Shown: positions 8,243 through 16,757, counted from the stretch's first letter. The stretch is DNA of 34,910 nt from Candidatus Nomurabacteria bacterium GW2011_GWC2_42_20 (GCA_000998425.1 LCDG01000002.1:1-34910); one strand, 5' to 3'. Notes: generated by a model not told the origin, from the letters alone. A program made the numbers and translations.

Positions 8243-8443
8243 TTATGCTTTTGCTAATTCGTCATTGCTACGAATTTTTTGCTCAGTTAGAATGCGGGCA
8301 ATTTCTCTGCGCGCTAGAAGTGGCGCTTTCACATTCTTTCTTGCGCTCCCTGCAATATCAAAACGAAATGCTCGAAGCGCCTCCCTCTTTTCATTGAGAA
8401 GTTTTACCAAGTCAGTAGCGCTTTTTTTCTTGATTTCTTTCAT
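8243..8443 (-). CDS. rpmC: Ribosomal protein uL29
   Basis: ORF 66 aa; L29-like composition and conserved position between L16 and S17. Confidence 0.88.
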   Translation of the reverse strand: MKEIKKKSATDLVKLLNEKREALRAFRFDIAGSARKNVKAPLLARREIARILTEQKIRSNDELAKA

Positions 8444-8457
8444 GGTGATAATAGATA

Positions 8458-8889
8458 TTATGCTGCTTCTACACGACGCACAATGCGTGTCTTAAGAGGA
8501 AGCTTTGCTCCAGCCTTACGAAGTGCCTTTACAGCCGTAACCTCGTCGACTCCATCAACCTCAAAAAGCATGCGCCCTGGGCGTACTTCAAATACATACC
8601 CTTGAGGGTCACCCTTACCTTTACCCATACCTACTTGTGCAGCCTTTGCTGTATATGGTCTATCTGGGAAAATACGGATCCACATCTTGCCGACCTTCGT
8701 GATCGTGCGAACAATCGCTTTTCGAGATGCTTCGATTTGGTTTGACTTTACACGCGCAGGGGTCTCCGCTTTAAGTCCGAATGAACCAAAAGCAAGTGTG
8801 ATGCCACGTGTCTCAGGCATAGCAAGCTTTGCCTCGCTCTTGCGAGCATTTTGCCATTTTCTAAATTTTACTTTCTTTGGGAATAACAT
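8458..8889 (-). CDS. rplP: Ribosomal protein uL16
   Basis: ORF 143 aa; GMGKGKGDPQGYVFEVRPGRMLFEVDG. Confidence 0.97.
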   Translation of the reverse strand: MLFPKKVKFRKWQNARKSEAKLAMPETRGITLAFGSFGLKAETPARVKSNQIEASRKAIVRTITKVGKMWIRIFPDRPYTAKAAQVGMGKGKGDPQGYVFEVRPGRMLFEVDGVDEVTAVKALRKAGAKLPLKTRIVRRVEAA

Positions 8890-8909
8890 GGTAGTGTATT
8901 AAAATTCGT

Positions 8910-9596
8910 TTATGCCTCGGATACAACGAGCTTCTTCTTGCTATCTGCAAAAATCTGGCCCTTGTAAATCCAAACCTTAACACCAATAGCTCCATACGGA
9001 AGACGCGCTGTGTTCTTTGCAAAATCAATATCTGCGCGGAATGTCTGCAATGGGATGCCGCCACGGCGAATTTGCTCGTAACGTGCCATTTCGGCGCCGC
9101 CCAAACGACCAGATATTGCTATTCGCGCACCCTTTACATCACGGTTTGCCATAACCTTTTCAATAGTCTGCTTCAAAACCATACGGAAAGGAAGACGCTT
9201 CTCAAGACCTTCGCAAACCATCTCTGCAACAACACCGGCATTCGACTCTGGAGAACGAACCTCCTCAATGTCGAGTTTGAAATCCTTTGGTATATCGAGC
9301 TTTAGGCGTGTCGCCTCTTTCAAAATATCATTCTTGAGTTTCACTGAGCCCTCTCCTGCGCGACCAATAACCATGCCGGGGCGAGCAGTTTTTATGAGAA
9401 TACGAAAGGTCTTTGCATTGCGCTCGATTTCGATGCCAGCGATATGACTACCGCGAAGACGCTTATCTAGAAACTTTCGAATAAGTACATCGCCTTTGAG
9501 AAATTTCTTAAAATCATCTTTTGCTCCAAACCAGCGTGACTTCCAGTCGCGAATAATTCCTAAACGATGAGCATATGGGTGTACGATGTGTGTCAT
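8910..9596 (-). CDS. rpsC: Ribosomal protein uS3
   Basis: ORF 228 aa; KH-domain GRAGEGSVKLKNDI and LPYGAIGVKVWIYKG. Confidence 0.97.
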   Translation of the reverse strand: MTHIVHPYAHRLGIIRDWKSRWFGAKDDFKKFLKGDVLIRKFLDKRLRGSHIAGIEIERNAKTFRILIKTARPGMVIGRAGEGSVKLKNDILKEATRLKLDIPKDFKLDIEEVRSPESNAGVVAEMVCEGLEKRLPFRMVLKQTIEKVMANRDVKGARIAISGRLGGAEMARYEQIRRGGIPLQTFRADIDFAKNTARLPYGAIGVKVWIYKGQIFADSKKKLVVSEA

Positions 9597-9597
9597 G

Positions 9598-10101
9598 TTA
9601 TTTTGCTTTCTTTTCTGCTTTAACCTTCGGCGCTTGTCGCGCTTCAGTCGACGGTGCGCGACGTGATTTCGCAGAATCAGCCGCAGCCTTTACTTTAGCT
9701 AGAGCAATCTTTTTGGAAACCTTTTTCGCTGGGGCCTCCTCTAATTTTGCTACTTTTTTTGAAGGAGCTACATCTGCGCTAGTAATAAGCTCAATCATAA
9801 TGTGGCTTGTGTGCTTATGAATAGGGTGTGCTGTGCCGTGCGACTTTGGCATTGAACGCTTTAGAATAGTGCCTTGATCAACACGTACTTCTTTTACAAA
9901 AAGGTTTACAAGATCAACCCCGTCATTCTCCTTTGCGTTTGCAACAGCGGACATTAAAAGCTTCTTCATTGGACCTGACGCACGCTTTGGAAGCACGTCA
10001 AGCTCAACCAAAGCACGAGGAACAGTCTTCCCTTTAATGAGATTTGCCACAAGGCGAACCTTGCGTGGTGCTTGACGATAGCTTCTAAGAATTGCTTTCA
10101 T
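9598..10101 (-). CDS. rplV: Ribosomal protein uL22 with long Lys/Ala-rich C-terminal tail
   Basis: ORF 167 aa; SYRQAPRKVRLVANLIKGK; tail from about residue 112. Confidence 0.95.
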   Translation of the reverse strand: MKAILRSYRQAPRKVRLVANLIKGKTVPRALVELDVLPKRASGPMKKLLMSAVANAKENDGVDLVNLFVKEVRVDQGTILKRSMPKSHGTAHPIHKHTSHIMIELITSADVAPSKKVAKLEEAPAKKVSKKIALAKVKAAADSAKSRRAPSTEARQAPKVKAEKKAK

Positions 10102-10110
10102 GATTTAAAA

Positions 10111-10455
10111 TTATTTCTTTTTAGCTGGGGTTTCAGATTTAGCGGCTTTTGCAGCAGTAATTTCTGCCTCTTTCTTCTTTTGCTCAAGCTCCTTCTGCAT
10201 CTTACCTCCGTGTCGTACAAATTTCTTTGTAGGAGAAAACTCTCCGAGTCTGTGGCCAACCATATCTTCGGTTACACGAACCTCAATATGAGCCTTACCA
10301 TTATACACGCCAAAAAGGAAACCAACCATTTCAGGGGAGATTTGACTTGAGCGAGCCCATGTCTTTATCATTTCTGCTGTGGAAGCACTCTTGCCAACAA
10401 GTTTCTCTAAGAGTCTTGGGTCAATATGAGGTCCTTTTTTAAGTGATCGTGTCAT
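10111..10455 (-). CDS. rpsS: Ribosomal protein uS19
   Basis: Start at MTRSLKKGPHID; GHRLGEFSPTKKFVRHGGK. Confidence 0.96.
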   Translation of the reverse strand: MTRSLKKGPHIDPRLLEKLVGKSASTAEMIKTWARSSQISPEMVGFLFGVYNGKAHIEVRVTEDMVGHRLGEFSPTKKFVRHGGKMQKELEQKKKEAEITAAKAAKSETPAKKK

Positions 10456-10513
10456 TTGGTATTTATAATAGTTTGTCTTTAAACAAAACAAGCTCGGAGT
10501 GAGCTCGTGATGT

Positions 10514-10541
10514 ATCTTACCAAATTAAGAAATAATGTCAA
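10514..10541 (-). promoter_or_regulatory. Putative sigma70-type promoter for rpsS and downstream genes
   Basis: Minus strand TTGACA-16 nt-TAAGAT. Confidence 0.65.
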
Positions 10542-10563
10542 ATTTACTGACATTTTCTACTTG

Positions 10564-10706
10564 GCTTAGCAAGAACAAACACGAAGACTTTTGCTTTCCC
10601 GTGAAGTCTTGGAGCGCAGAAACCCTTGAGCCGTACTTATTGTACGGCGAAAAGGGTTTCTGTGAGAAAGACGAGTGGGGAGCAAAAGTGGCGTGTTTTT
10701 CGTTAA
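10564..10706 (-). repeat. Long imperfect inverted repeat, family copy 2
   Basis: aaacacg..acttttgct..cagaaaccctt.gccgtac / gtacggc..aagggtttctg..agcaaaagt..cgtgttt around loop ttatt. Confidence 0.75.
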
Positions 10707-10728
10707 GGTAAGTAGAAAAGGTCGGTAT

Positions 10729-11622
10729 CTAGAATTGCTGATATTTTGCCTTACAATCTGCCGGACAAGTAAGGAGTGTCTCGCCTGTATCGCAAACATT
10801 ATTGTTGTTACAACCAGCTGTTGGAGCTGCTGTCGTTTGGCATGTTATCGTCTTGCTGCATGACTGGATGGTTGTGCTCCCACCAACACAGATTCCCACC
10901 CTTACACCAGCAACCGTTTGTGTGGATGGTGGAGCTGTACACGATGAAAGGGCCTGACATGTTCCCCATGTACCAGATGCATCTACGTCTGCTGGAGTGC
11001 ATGGAGGGGCGCCAAGGACCGGCCCAACAGGAACAGTACCGATAAGAGGTGCAAAATCTACCCACCCAACAACACCAGCAACTCCCGCTCCATCTCCACC
11101 TCCCCATGCATATCCTGAAAATTTGTTTGCAGAAATTTTTACACCCTTCCCTGCCCACACACCTACAGTATCATCAGAAAGCTTGATCCAGCCATCCCAA
11201 CCACTTGCTGAACCTACCGCTGATAGAGCGCGAGCCCAACCAGTAACTTTGCCAGTAGACCAATCTACTTGAGCCTTACATGTTCCTGAAGGACATCCGG
11301 CTAAGTCTGTAGCAGAAAAGCTTATCCAGCCAATATTTTCGCTCCATGCGTAACCAGAGAAATCACCAGACCCGCCAGTTGCTTTATTTGCAATATCAAC
11401 ATTCACGCCGTATGAAGTCGTTGATCCGTCGCCAGTGCTATTAAAGCTGATCCACCCAATATTTTCGCTCCATGCGTAACCAGAGACGTTCTCTCCTGCT
11501 CCAGCCTCTGCATGTGGAGCTTTTAGGAATGCTGGGTTCGTAATGTATGCTACGCCAATGAGCATCGCCACGATTCCGATAGCTACGATATTGCGCACCT
11601 GATTGATTTTGAGTGTTTTCAT
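10729..11622 (-). CDS. Secreted surface protein with SGYAWSENIGWISF repeats and Cys-rich C-terminus
   Basis: Start MKTLKINQVRNIVAIG (signal/TM); two SGYAWSENIGWISF units plus diverged ones (FSGYAWGGGDG..VGWVDF); C-terminal CNNNNVCDTGETLLTCPADCK. Confidence 0.88.
   Translation of the reverse strand: MKTLKINQVRNIVAIGIVAMLIGVAYITNPAFLKAPHAEAGAGENVSGYAWSENIGWISFNSTGDGSTTSYGVNVDIANKATGGSGDFSGYAWSENIGWISFSATDLAGCPSGTCKAQVDWSTGKVTGWARALSAVGSASGWDGWIKLSDDTVGVWAGKGVKISANKFSGYAWGGGDGAGVAGVVGWVDFAPLIGTVPVGPVLGAPPCTPADVDASGTWGTCQALSSCTAPPSTQTVAGVRVGICVGGSTTIQSCSKTITCQTTAAPTAGCNNNNVCDTGETLLTCPADCKAKYQQF
11330..11360. repeat. 31-bp direct repeat unit 1 in surface-protein gene
   Basis: ccaatattttcgctccatgcgtaaccagaga, identical to 11456..11486. 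Confidence 0.85.
11456..11486. repeat. 31-bp direct repeat unit 2 in surface-protein gene
   Basis: Identical to 11330..11360, 126 bp (42 codons) apart. Confidence 0.85.
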
Positions 11623-11684
11623 AAATAAATAATTATCTTGCCAATACAGTATAGCACCTAAAAACAAAACAAGTGAAGTGGGGG

Positions 11685-11693
11685 TGTGGATAA
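11685..11693 (-). promoter_or_regulatory. DnaA-box-like TTATCCACA upstream of the surface-protein gene
   Basis: tgtggataa on the plus strand; a TATACT -10-like hexamer follows downstream on the minus strand. Confidence 0.4.
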
Positions 11694-11805
11694 AACAAAA
11701 GATCATGACTACTTTTTATTTATTGTGAAACTCAGCTAGAATACGCAAAAGTCAAAAAAATTGAGAGTGCCAATCGTTTACATATTTCCATATAATATAC
11801 AAATA

Positions 11806-11839
11806 AAAACCCCTCTTTTCGGCTGAAAAGAGGGGTTTT
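11806..11839 (-). terminator. Rho-independent terminator after rplB
   Basis: AAAACCCCTCTTTTC-4 nt-GAAAAGAGGGGTTTT. Confidence 0.92.
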
Positions 11840-11843
11840 TTTA

Positions 11844-12683
11844 TTACTTCGACTTCTTTGTCTTTCGACGAGCGACGATGAGATTGTTTGAATACTTCTT
11901 TGGTGAACGTGTCTTGCGACCTCCTGTTACCTTTCCGTATTTTGTCTTTGGACGTTTTGTTCCACGACCCTGACTACCTTCACCTCCACCGTATGGGTGA
12001 TCTACTGGGTTCTTTGCACTTCCACGAACTGTAGGGCGGATGCCGAGCCAACGATTGCGTCCCGCTTTACCAATATTGCGATGCTTGTATTCCTCGTTTG
12101 AAACAGCTCCGATTGATGCCCATACATTTTCTGACACCTTGCGAATTTCTCCAGATGGCATCTTTAAATGGCTCTGACCTCTGTCGTTTGCAACTACTTC
12201 AGCATAGTTTCCTGCTGAACGTGCGATGCGCGCGCCGCCATTTGGCTGAAGCTCGATATTATACACAAAGGTACCTACAGGAACCTTGCGCAAGATAGTG
12301 CGGTTACCAGGCTTTAGTGGAGCGTCTTCTGCGACAATCAGACTGTCCCCAACTTTTATTCCCTGTGGAAGAAGGTTGTAACGACGTTCTCCGTCTGCAT
12401 AGCAGACTACGCCAATGAATCCGGAACGGTTTGGGTCGTACTCAACTGTTTCAACCTTTGAAGGAATGCCGATTTTATCAAAACGAAAATCTATCTCACG
12501 GAATGAACGCTTGTGTCCGCCACCTTTGTGCTGAGTAGTAATGCGGCCAAATGCATTGCGCCCTGAGCCACGACGAAAACCTGTTGTAAGCGCCTTGAGA
12601 GGCTCATTTGTTGTAAGCACGCCACGGTATGAAACAATGGCTGTCTGACGATTTGAGGGGGTTGTTGGTTTAAATTTTTTCAT
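11844..12683 (-). CDS. rplB: Ribosomal protein uL2
   Basis: ORF 279 aa; NPVDHPYGGGEGSQGRGTKRPKTKYGKVTGG. Confidence 0.97.
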   Translation of the reverse strand: MKKFKPTTPSNRQTAIVSYRGVLTTNEPLKALTTGFRRGSGRNAFGRITTQHKGGGHKRSFREIDFRFDKIGIPSKVETVEYDPNRSGFIGVVCYADGERRYNLLPQGIKVGDSLIVAEDAPLKPGNRTILRKVPVGTFVYNIELQPNGGARIARSAGNYAEVVANDRGQSHLKMPSGEIRKVSENVWASIGAVSNEEYKHRNIGKAGRNRWLGIRPTVRGSAKNPVDHPYGGGEGSQGRGTKRPKTKYGKVTGGRKTRSPKKYSNNLIVARRKTKKSK

Positions 12684-12707
12684 GCTGTTGTTAGTAAAAT
12701 GTAAATA

Positions 12708-13082
12708 TTATACGATTTCAATTTTGTCGCCAGACTTGAGTGTGACGAGCGCCTTACGAACGCCAGACTTCACACCTTTTCTATTGCGCACGAACACTCG
12801 AGTATTAGGCAAGCTTACGATATTTACACGAACTGGTGTTACATTGTAAATCGCTTTAATAGCATTTGCTATCTCAATCTTGTTTGTATCTCGTGCAACC
12901 TCAAATACGTATGTTCCTTTTTCTGCAAGGATGGCAGACTTCTCTGTAATATGCGGACGCACAAGAACGTTTGCGTTTGCCCCAAGCATTGAACCCCCTT
13001 CTGTCTTCGCCTTGGTCGACTTTGTAACAACTGGCTTTCCAGTTGCTTCCTTTTCTTTTGTTGTTTTCTTGAAAATAGCCAT
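12708..13082 (-). CDS. rplW: Ribosomal protein uL23 with N-terminal extension
   Basis: ORF 124 aa; RPHITEKSAILAEKGTYVFEVARDTNKIEIANAIKAIYNV. Confidence 0.95.
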   Translation of the reverse strand: MAIFKKTTKEKEATGKPVVTKSTKAKTEGGSMLGANANVLVRPHITEKSAILAEKGTYVFEVARDTNKIEIANAIKAIYNVTPVRVNIVSLPNTRVFVRNRKGVKSGVRKALVTLKSGDKIEIV

Positions 13083-13093
13083 GATAGTTTAGA

Positions 13094-13780
13094 TTATTTT
13101 GCGTTAGCTTCTTTAGCAACAGCAAGTTTGCCTTCAATAAAACTGATAGCTTTCTCAGGGCTCACAATCACGACATATTTGTGGTTCAAGAGATCGACTG
13201 GGTTCATATTTTCCACTGCGTCGAAGTCAATGTTGCCGAAGTTTGAAAAACTCTTGCTTACAGCATCAGACTTCTCGCTTGTGGCGAAATAAGCGGCATT
13301 CTTTTTCTTTGTGAGTATTTTTTCAAAACCCTTTACTCCTGCAAGTGCGGAAAGAATGCCTTTTGCCTCGGCAGTCTTTGGAGCTTCCATTCTAATATTG
13401 TCTACAAAGAGAACCTCGCCGTTGCGCATCTTTTCTGACAACACAGTGTAAAGAGCCTTTGCGCGAACCTTCTTGTTGATTTTCTTTGAGTAGTCCTTCT
13501 CATTCATTGGGCCGTGTGTAACACCGCCGTGACGCCAGATTGGTGAACGAGATGAGCCGTGACGAGCGCGACCAGTCCCTTTTTGCGCCCATGGCTTTTT
13601 GCCACCGCCAGACACAGCGCTGCGATCCTTTACCTGAGCTGATGATGTACGCGCATTTGAACGCATTGACTCAACAACCTGGTGAACCAAGTCGGCATTC
13701 CATGAGAGCCCCCACACCTTTTCATTCAAAGCAAGCTTTCCAGCTTCTTTTCCTTTTGTATTGTAAATTGTTGCTTCCAT
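13094..13780 (-). CDS. rplD: Ribosomal protein uL4
   Basis: ORF 228 aa; KKPWAQKGTGRARHGSSRSPIWRHGGVTHGP. Confidence 0.96.
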   Translation of the reverse strand: MEATIYNTKGKEAGKLALNEKVWGLSWNADLVHQVVESMRSNARTSSAQVKDRSAVSGGGKKPWAQKGTGRARHGSSRSPIWRHGGVTHGPMNEKDYSKKINKKVRAKALYTVLSEKMRNGEVLFVDNIRMEAPKTAEAKGILSALAGVKGFEKILTKKKNAAYFATSEKSDAVSKSFSNFGNIDFDAVENMNPVDLLNHKYVVIVSPEKAISFIEGKLAVAKEANAK

Positions 13781-13785
13781 GATAT

Positions 13786-14403
13786 TTATTTAGCAGTTGC
13801 TTTAATCTCTAGGAGTGCTCCTTTCACACCTGGCACACATCCAGACACGAGAATCTTTCCATTAGTAGTGTCGACGCCTAGAACGCGCAAACCTTTTACA
13901 GTAATGCGTTCACCACCCATACGTCCTGCCATACGACGACCTTTTGAAATCTTCTGCTGACCAGTAGAGCCAATAGAACCTGGCTCACGCTCAGAGTGCT
14001 TCTGTCCGTGCGTGCGCTGACCTCCTCTAAATCCGTGTCGCTTTACCACACCCTGGAACCCCTTACCTTTTGATGTGCCTGACACTGTTATTTCGTCACC
14101 AATTTCAAAAGTAGAAGCATCAACGACATCTCCTTTCTTCCACGCGCTTGTGTCGTCAACACGGAACTCGCAAATCGTCGCAAAGAGCCCGAGGTCTTTT
14201 GTGTGTCCTTGAACGGCCTTTGAAATGTTTTTTACAGCACGAGTACCAAAGCCCATTTGAATAGCATTGTACCCATCATTCTCTTTCGTTTTAACCTGTG
14301 TAATAGACACTGGTCCAACAGAAAGAAGTGTTGCAGCAGTTGCACGCCCATCAGAACCGACGAACGAAAACATATTTTCTTTTTTTCCTAGAATAAATTT
14401 CAT
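13786..14403 (-). CDS. rplC: Ribosomal protein uL3
   Basis: ORF 205 aa; GKGFQGVVKRHGFRGGQRTHGQKHSEREPGSIG. Confidence 0.97.
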   Translation of the reverse strand: MKFILGKKENMFSFVGSDGRATAATLLSVGPVSITQVKTKENDGYNAIQMGFGTRAVKNISKAVQGHTKDLGLFATICEFRVDDTSAWKKGDVVDASTFEIGDEITVSGTSKGKGFQGVVKRHGFRGGQRTHGQKHSEREPGSIGSTGQQKISKGRRMAGRMGGERITVKGLRVLGVDTTNGKILVSGCVPGVKGALLEIKATAK

Positions 14404-14513
14404 AACGGTAATTTACGGTAACCATTGCATTCTAGCCTACATGAGGCTGAGTGTTGGTATTTTTTACTAACTAATAACTTTCCCTTGTATCTACTTTTGA
14501 CTTGCGCGAGGCG

Positions 14514-14885
14514 CTACATCATCTTCACATCAATATTCACGCCTGATGGGAGAGAAAGATTGGTGAGCGCCTCAACGACTTTTGCGTTTGGATTCAAGAT
14601 GTCGATCAAGCGCTTATGAACGCGCATTTCAAACTGCTCACGCGCATTCTTGTAAATGAACGCGGAGCGAAGCACTGTGTACTTCTTGATTTCAGTTGGA
14701 AGTGGCATTGGCCCAATGACTTCAGCATCATAGCGAAGCGCTGTATCCACAATCTGCTTTACAGAGTTGTCGAGCACTTTGTTTTCATATGCGCGTACAC
14801 GAATACGAAGCTTGTGCGTTACCTCTTTGTCTGCGACTTTCTTGGTTACAGATTTCGTAGTTGTTTTTTTTGTTGCTGTTGTCAT
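14514..14885 (-). CDS. rpsJ: Ribosomal protein uS10 with basic N-terminal extension
   Basis: ORF 123 aa; GPMPLPTEIKKYTVLRSAFIYKNAREQFEMRVHKRLIDI. Confidence 0.96.
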   Translation of the reverse strand: MTTATKKTTTKSVTKKVADKEVTHKLRIRVRAYENKVLDNSVKQIVDTALRYDAEVIGPMPLPTEIKKYTVLRSAFIYKNAREQFEMRVHKRLIDILNPNAKVVEALTNLSLPSGVNIDVKMM

Positions 14886-14921
14886 AGCTGATTTTTTTCT
14901 CAGAGCGAGCTAAATTGCTTT

Positions 14922-14991
14922 TTAGGGGGTTGCGAGTGTGTCGACACTAGCATTTCAGGATTTTTTAAGCTTCAAAAAATCCGTACCCTAA
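14922..14991 (-). promoter_or_regulatory. Candidate three-way-junction RNA between tuf and rpsJ (possible S10-operon leader and/or tuf terminator)
   Basis: Closing stem TTAGGG/CCCTAA, two internal hairpins GGATTTTTT-7 nt-AAAAAATCC and AGTGT-GTCG-ACACT. Confidence 0.5.
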
Positions 14992-15013
14992 TAAAGAATT
15001 TAGCGAGCGGTCT

Positions 15014-16207
15014 TTATGCAATAATCTTTGTTACTACGCCGGCGCCTACTGTGCGACCTCCTTCACGAATAGCGAAACGCTGTTCTACTTCGAGCGCAAC
15101 AGGTACGATAAGTTTAACGGTAAGCTTTACAGTATCTCCAGGCATAACCATTTCTGTTCCTGCTGGAAGTGTTGCATCACCAGTTACGTCGGTTGTACGG
15201 ATGTAAAACTGAGGCTTGTAACCGTTGAAGAATGGAGTGTGGCGTCCACCTTCCTCCTTTGTAAGGATATAAACCTCTGTTTCAAACTCTGTGTGAGGAG
15301 TAACTGAACCTGTCTTGCAGAGAACCTGACCACGAGTAATGTCATCCTTCTTGATACCGCGAATAAGGATGCCGGCATTGTCTCCAGCCATTCCTTCTGT
15401 AAGTGACTTGTTGAACATTTCAATACCAGTAACTGTGGTCTTTACAGTATCCTTGATTCCAACGATTTCAATTTCCTCGCCAACTTTTACAACTCCGCGC
15501 TCAATACGGCCAGTTACAACAGTACCGCGACCTTCAATAGAGAATACGTCTTCAACTGGCATAAGAAATGGCTTTGCGACATCACGCTCTGGAACAGGTA
15601 CGTATGTGTCAACAGCTGCGATAAGATCGAGAACTTTCTTTGCCCACTCATCATTTACGTCCTTTGCTTCAAGAGCCTTGAGAGCTGACCCACGGATAAC
15701 AGGCGCGCCCTTGCCATCAAATTCGTACTTCGTGAGAAGCTCGCGAACTTCTTCTTCAACCATGTCGATCATTTCTGGATCATCAACCATGTCACACTTG
15801 TTGAGGAAAATAACAATCTTTGGTACACCAATCTGCTTTGCGAGGAGGATGTGCTCTCGTGTCTGGGGCATCACACCGTCTGTTGCAGCAACCACCAAGA
15901 TAGCGCCGTCCATCTGTGCGGCACCGGTGATCATGTTTTTAATGTAGTCTGCGTGACCAGGCGCGTCGATGTGCGCGTAGTGACGTGTGTCAGACGAATA
16001 CTCGTTGTGAGAAAGCGCGATTGTAATACCACGTGCCTTTTCTTCTGGAGCTGAGTCAATATCATCAACTGACTTCATCTTTACATCCTTACCCGCCATA
16101 TGGAGAGTGTTAAGAATTGCTGCTGTAAGTGTTGTCTTGCCGTGATCAACGTGACCAATGGTACCTACGTTGACGTGTGGCTTGGAACGATCAAATGCTT
16201 CTGCCAT
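15014..16207 (-). CDS. tuf: Elongation factor Tu
   Basis: Start [31 protein letters not shown]; 397 aa. Confidence 0.98.
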   Translation of the reverse strand: MAEAFDRSKPHVNVGTIGHVDHGKTTLTAAILNTLHMAGKDVKMKSVDDIDSAPEEKARGITIALSHNEYSSDTRHYAHIDAPGHADYIKNMITGAAQMDGAILVVAATDGVMPQTREHILLAKQIGVPKIVIFLNKCDMVDDPEMIDMVEEEVRELLTKYEFDGKGAPVIRGSALKALEAKDVNDEWAKKVLDLIAAVDTYVPVPERDVAKPFLMPVEDVFSIEGRGTVVTGRIERGVVKVGEEIEIVGIKDTVKTTVTGIEMFNKSLTEGMAGDNAGILIRGIKKDDITRGQVLCKTGSVTPHTEFETEVYILTKEEGGRHTPFFNGYKPQFYIRTTDVTGDATLPAGTEMVMPGDTVKLTVKLIVPVALEVEQRFAIREGGRTVGAGVVTKIIA

Positions 16208-16219
16208 AATGTTTGTGTT

Positions 16220-16273
16220 TCTTGTAATGAAGGGTTTGGACACGAGAAGCCCAACAAACCTTTAATTACAAGA
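16220..16273 (-). other. Long hairpin in the tuf 5' leader
   Basis: tcttgtaat-gaa-gggtttg ... caaacc-ttt-aattacaaga. Confidence 0.5.
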
Positions 16274-16334
16274 GAAAAATTAAGTAAAATTGATAATTAA
16301 GAAACAAAAGTACCGCATACGCGATACAAAGGTC

Positions 16335-16362
16335 ATACTACCAAATCGTGAAGAATAGTCAA
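16335..16362 (-). promoter_or_regulatory. Putative tuf promoter
   Basis: Minus strand TTGACT-16 nt-TAGTAT. Confidence 0.65.
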
Positions 16363-16430
16363 CCCCCTGCATAACCCCACACCTATCCTCGCATGGTGTT
16401 TTTTGACACTTGACCACAGACCATCAAAAC

Positions 16431-16454
16431 AAAAGGGCTCAAATGAGCCCTTTT
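16431..16454 (-). terminator. Terminator after the ORF at 16465
   Basis: AAAAGGGCTC-AAAT-GAGCCCTTTT. Confidence 0.88.
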
Positions 16455-16464
16455 AATCTACGTT

Positions 16465-16674
16465 TTAATGAATTTTGTATGGAATATCCGCCATTACCTG
16501 ATTGAACCTCTGTGCAGCTTCCTGCCCTGCTTGGCGAAACTTTTCAAGACCCGGAAGCATTGCGACGGGAACCATTGCGCGAACTGGCTCGGTTACGCCA
16601 ACAACATTGGTATACTGAACCAGATTATCAAACTCAATCAGAACTTGTCCGTCATCTATCGAAAGTACTTTCAT
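16465..16674 (-). CDS. Hypothetical small protein (69 aa)
   Basis: ATG preceded by AAGGAGGTAAAA (strong SD); own terminator and -10-like TATTATTGAAT. Confidence 0.65.
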   Translation of the reverse strand: MKVLSIDDGQVLIEFDNLVQYTNVVGVTEPVRAMVPVAMLPGLEKFRQAGQEAAQRFNQVMADIPYKIH

Positions 16675-16699
16675 TTTTACCTCCTTTTTGTTGAACCAA

Positions 16700-16710
16700 A
16701 TTCAATAATA
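16700..16710 (-). promoter_or_regulatory. -10/initiator motif TATTATTGAAT of the 69 aa ORF
   Basis: Shared with 6123..6133 and 6499..6509; part of TTGAA-5 nt-TTCAA inverted repeat. Confidence 0.45.
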
Positions 16711-16711
16711 C

Positions 16712-16757
16712 CATTATAAGCAAAACCCCGCCAATTGGCGGGTTTTTGCTTATAATG
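16712..16757 (-). terminator. Extended palindromic terminator after fusA
   Basis: CATTATAAGCAAAA.CCCGCC-AATT-GGCGGG.TTTTGCTTATAATG, 21-nt arms with one mismatch. Confidence 0.85.

Noticed and set aside
10808-11158. Minus-strand Cys/Trp-rich ORF 116 aa within the surface gene
   Set aside because: Alternative frame of the repeat protein; no independent support.
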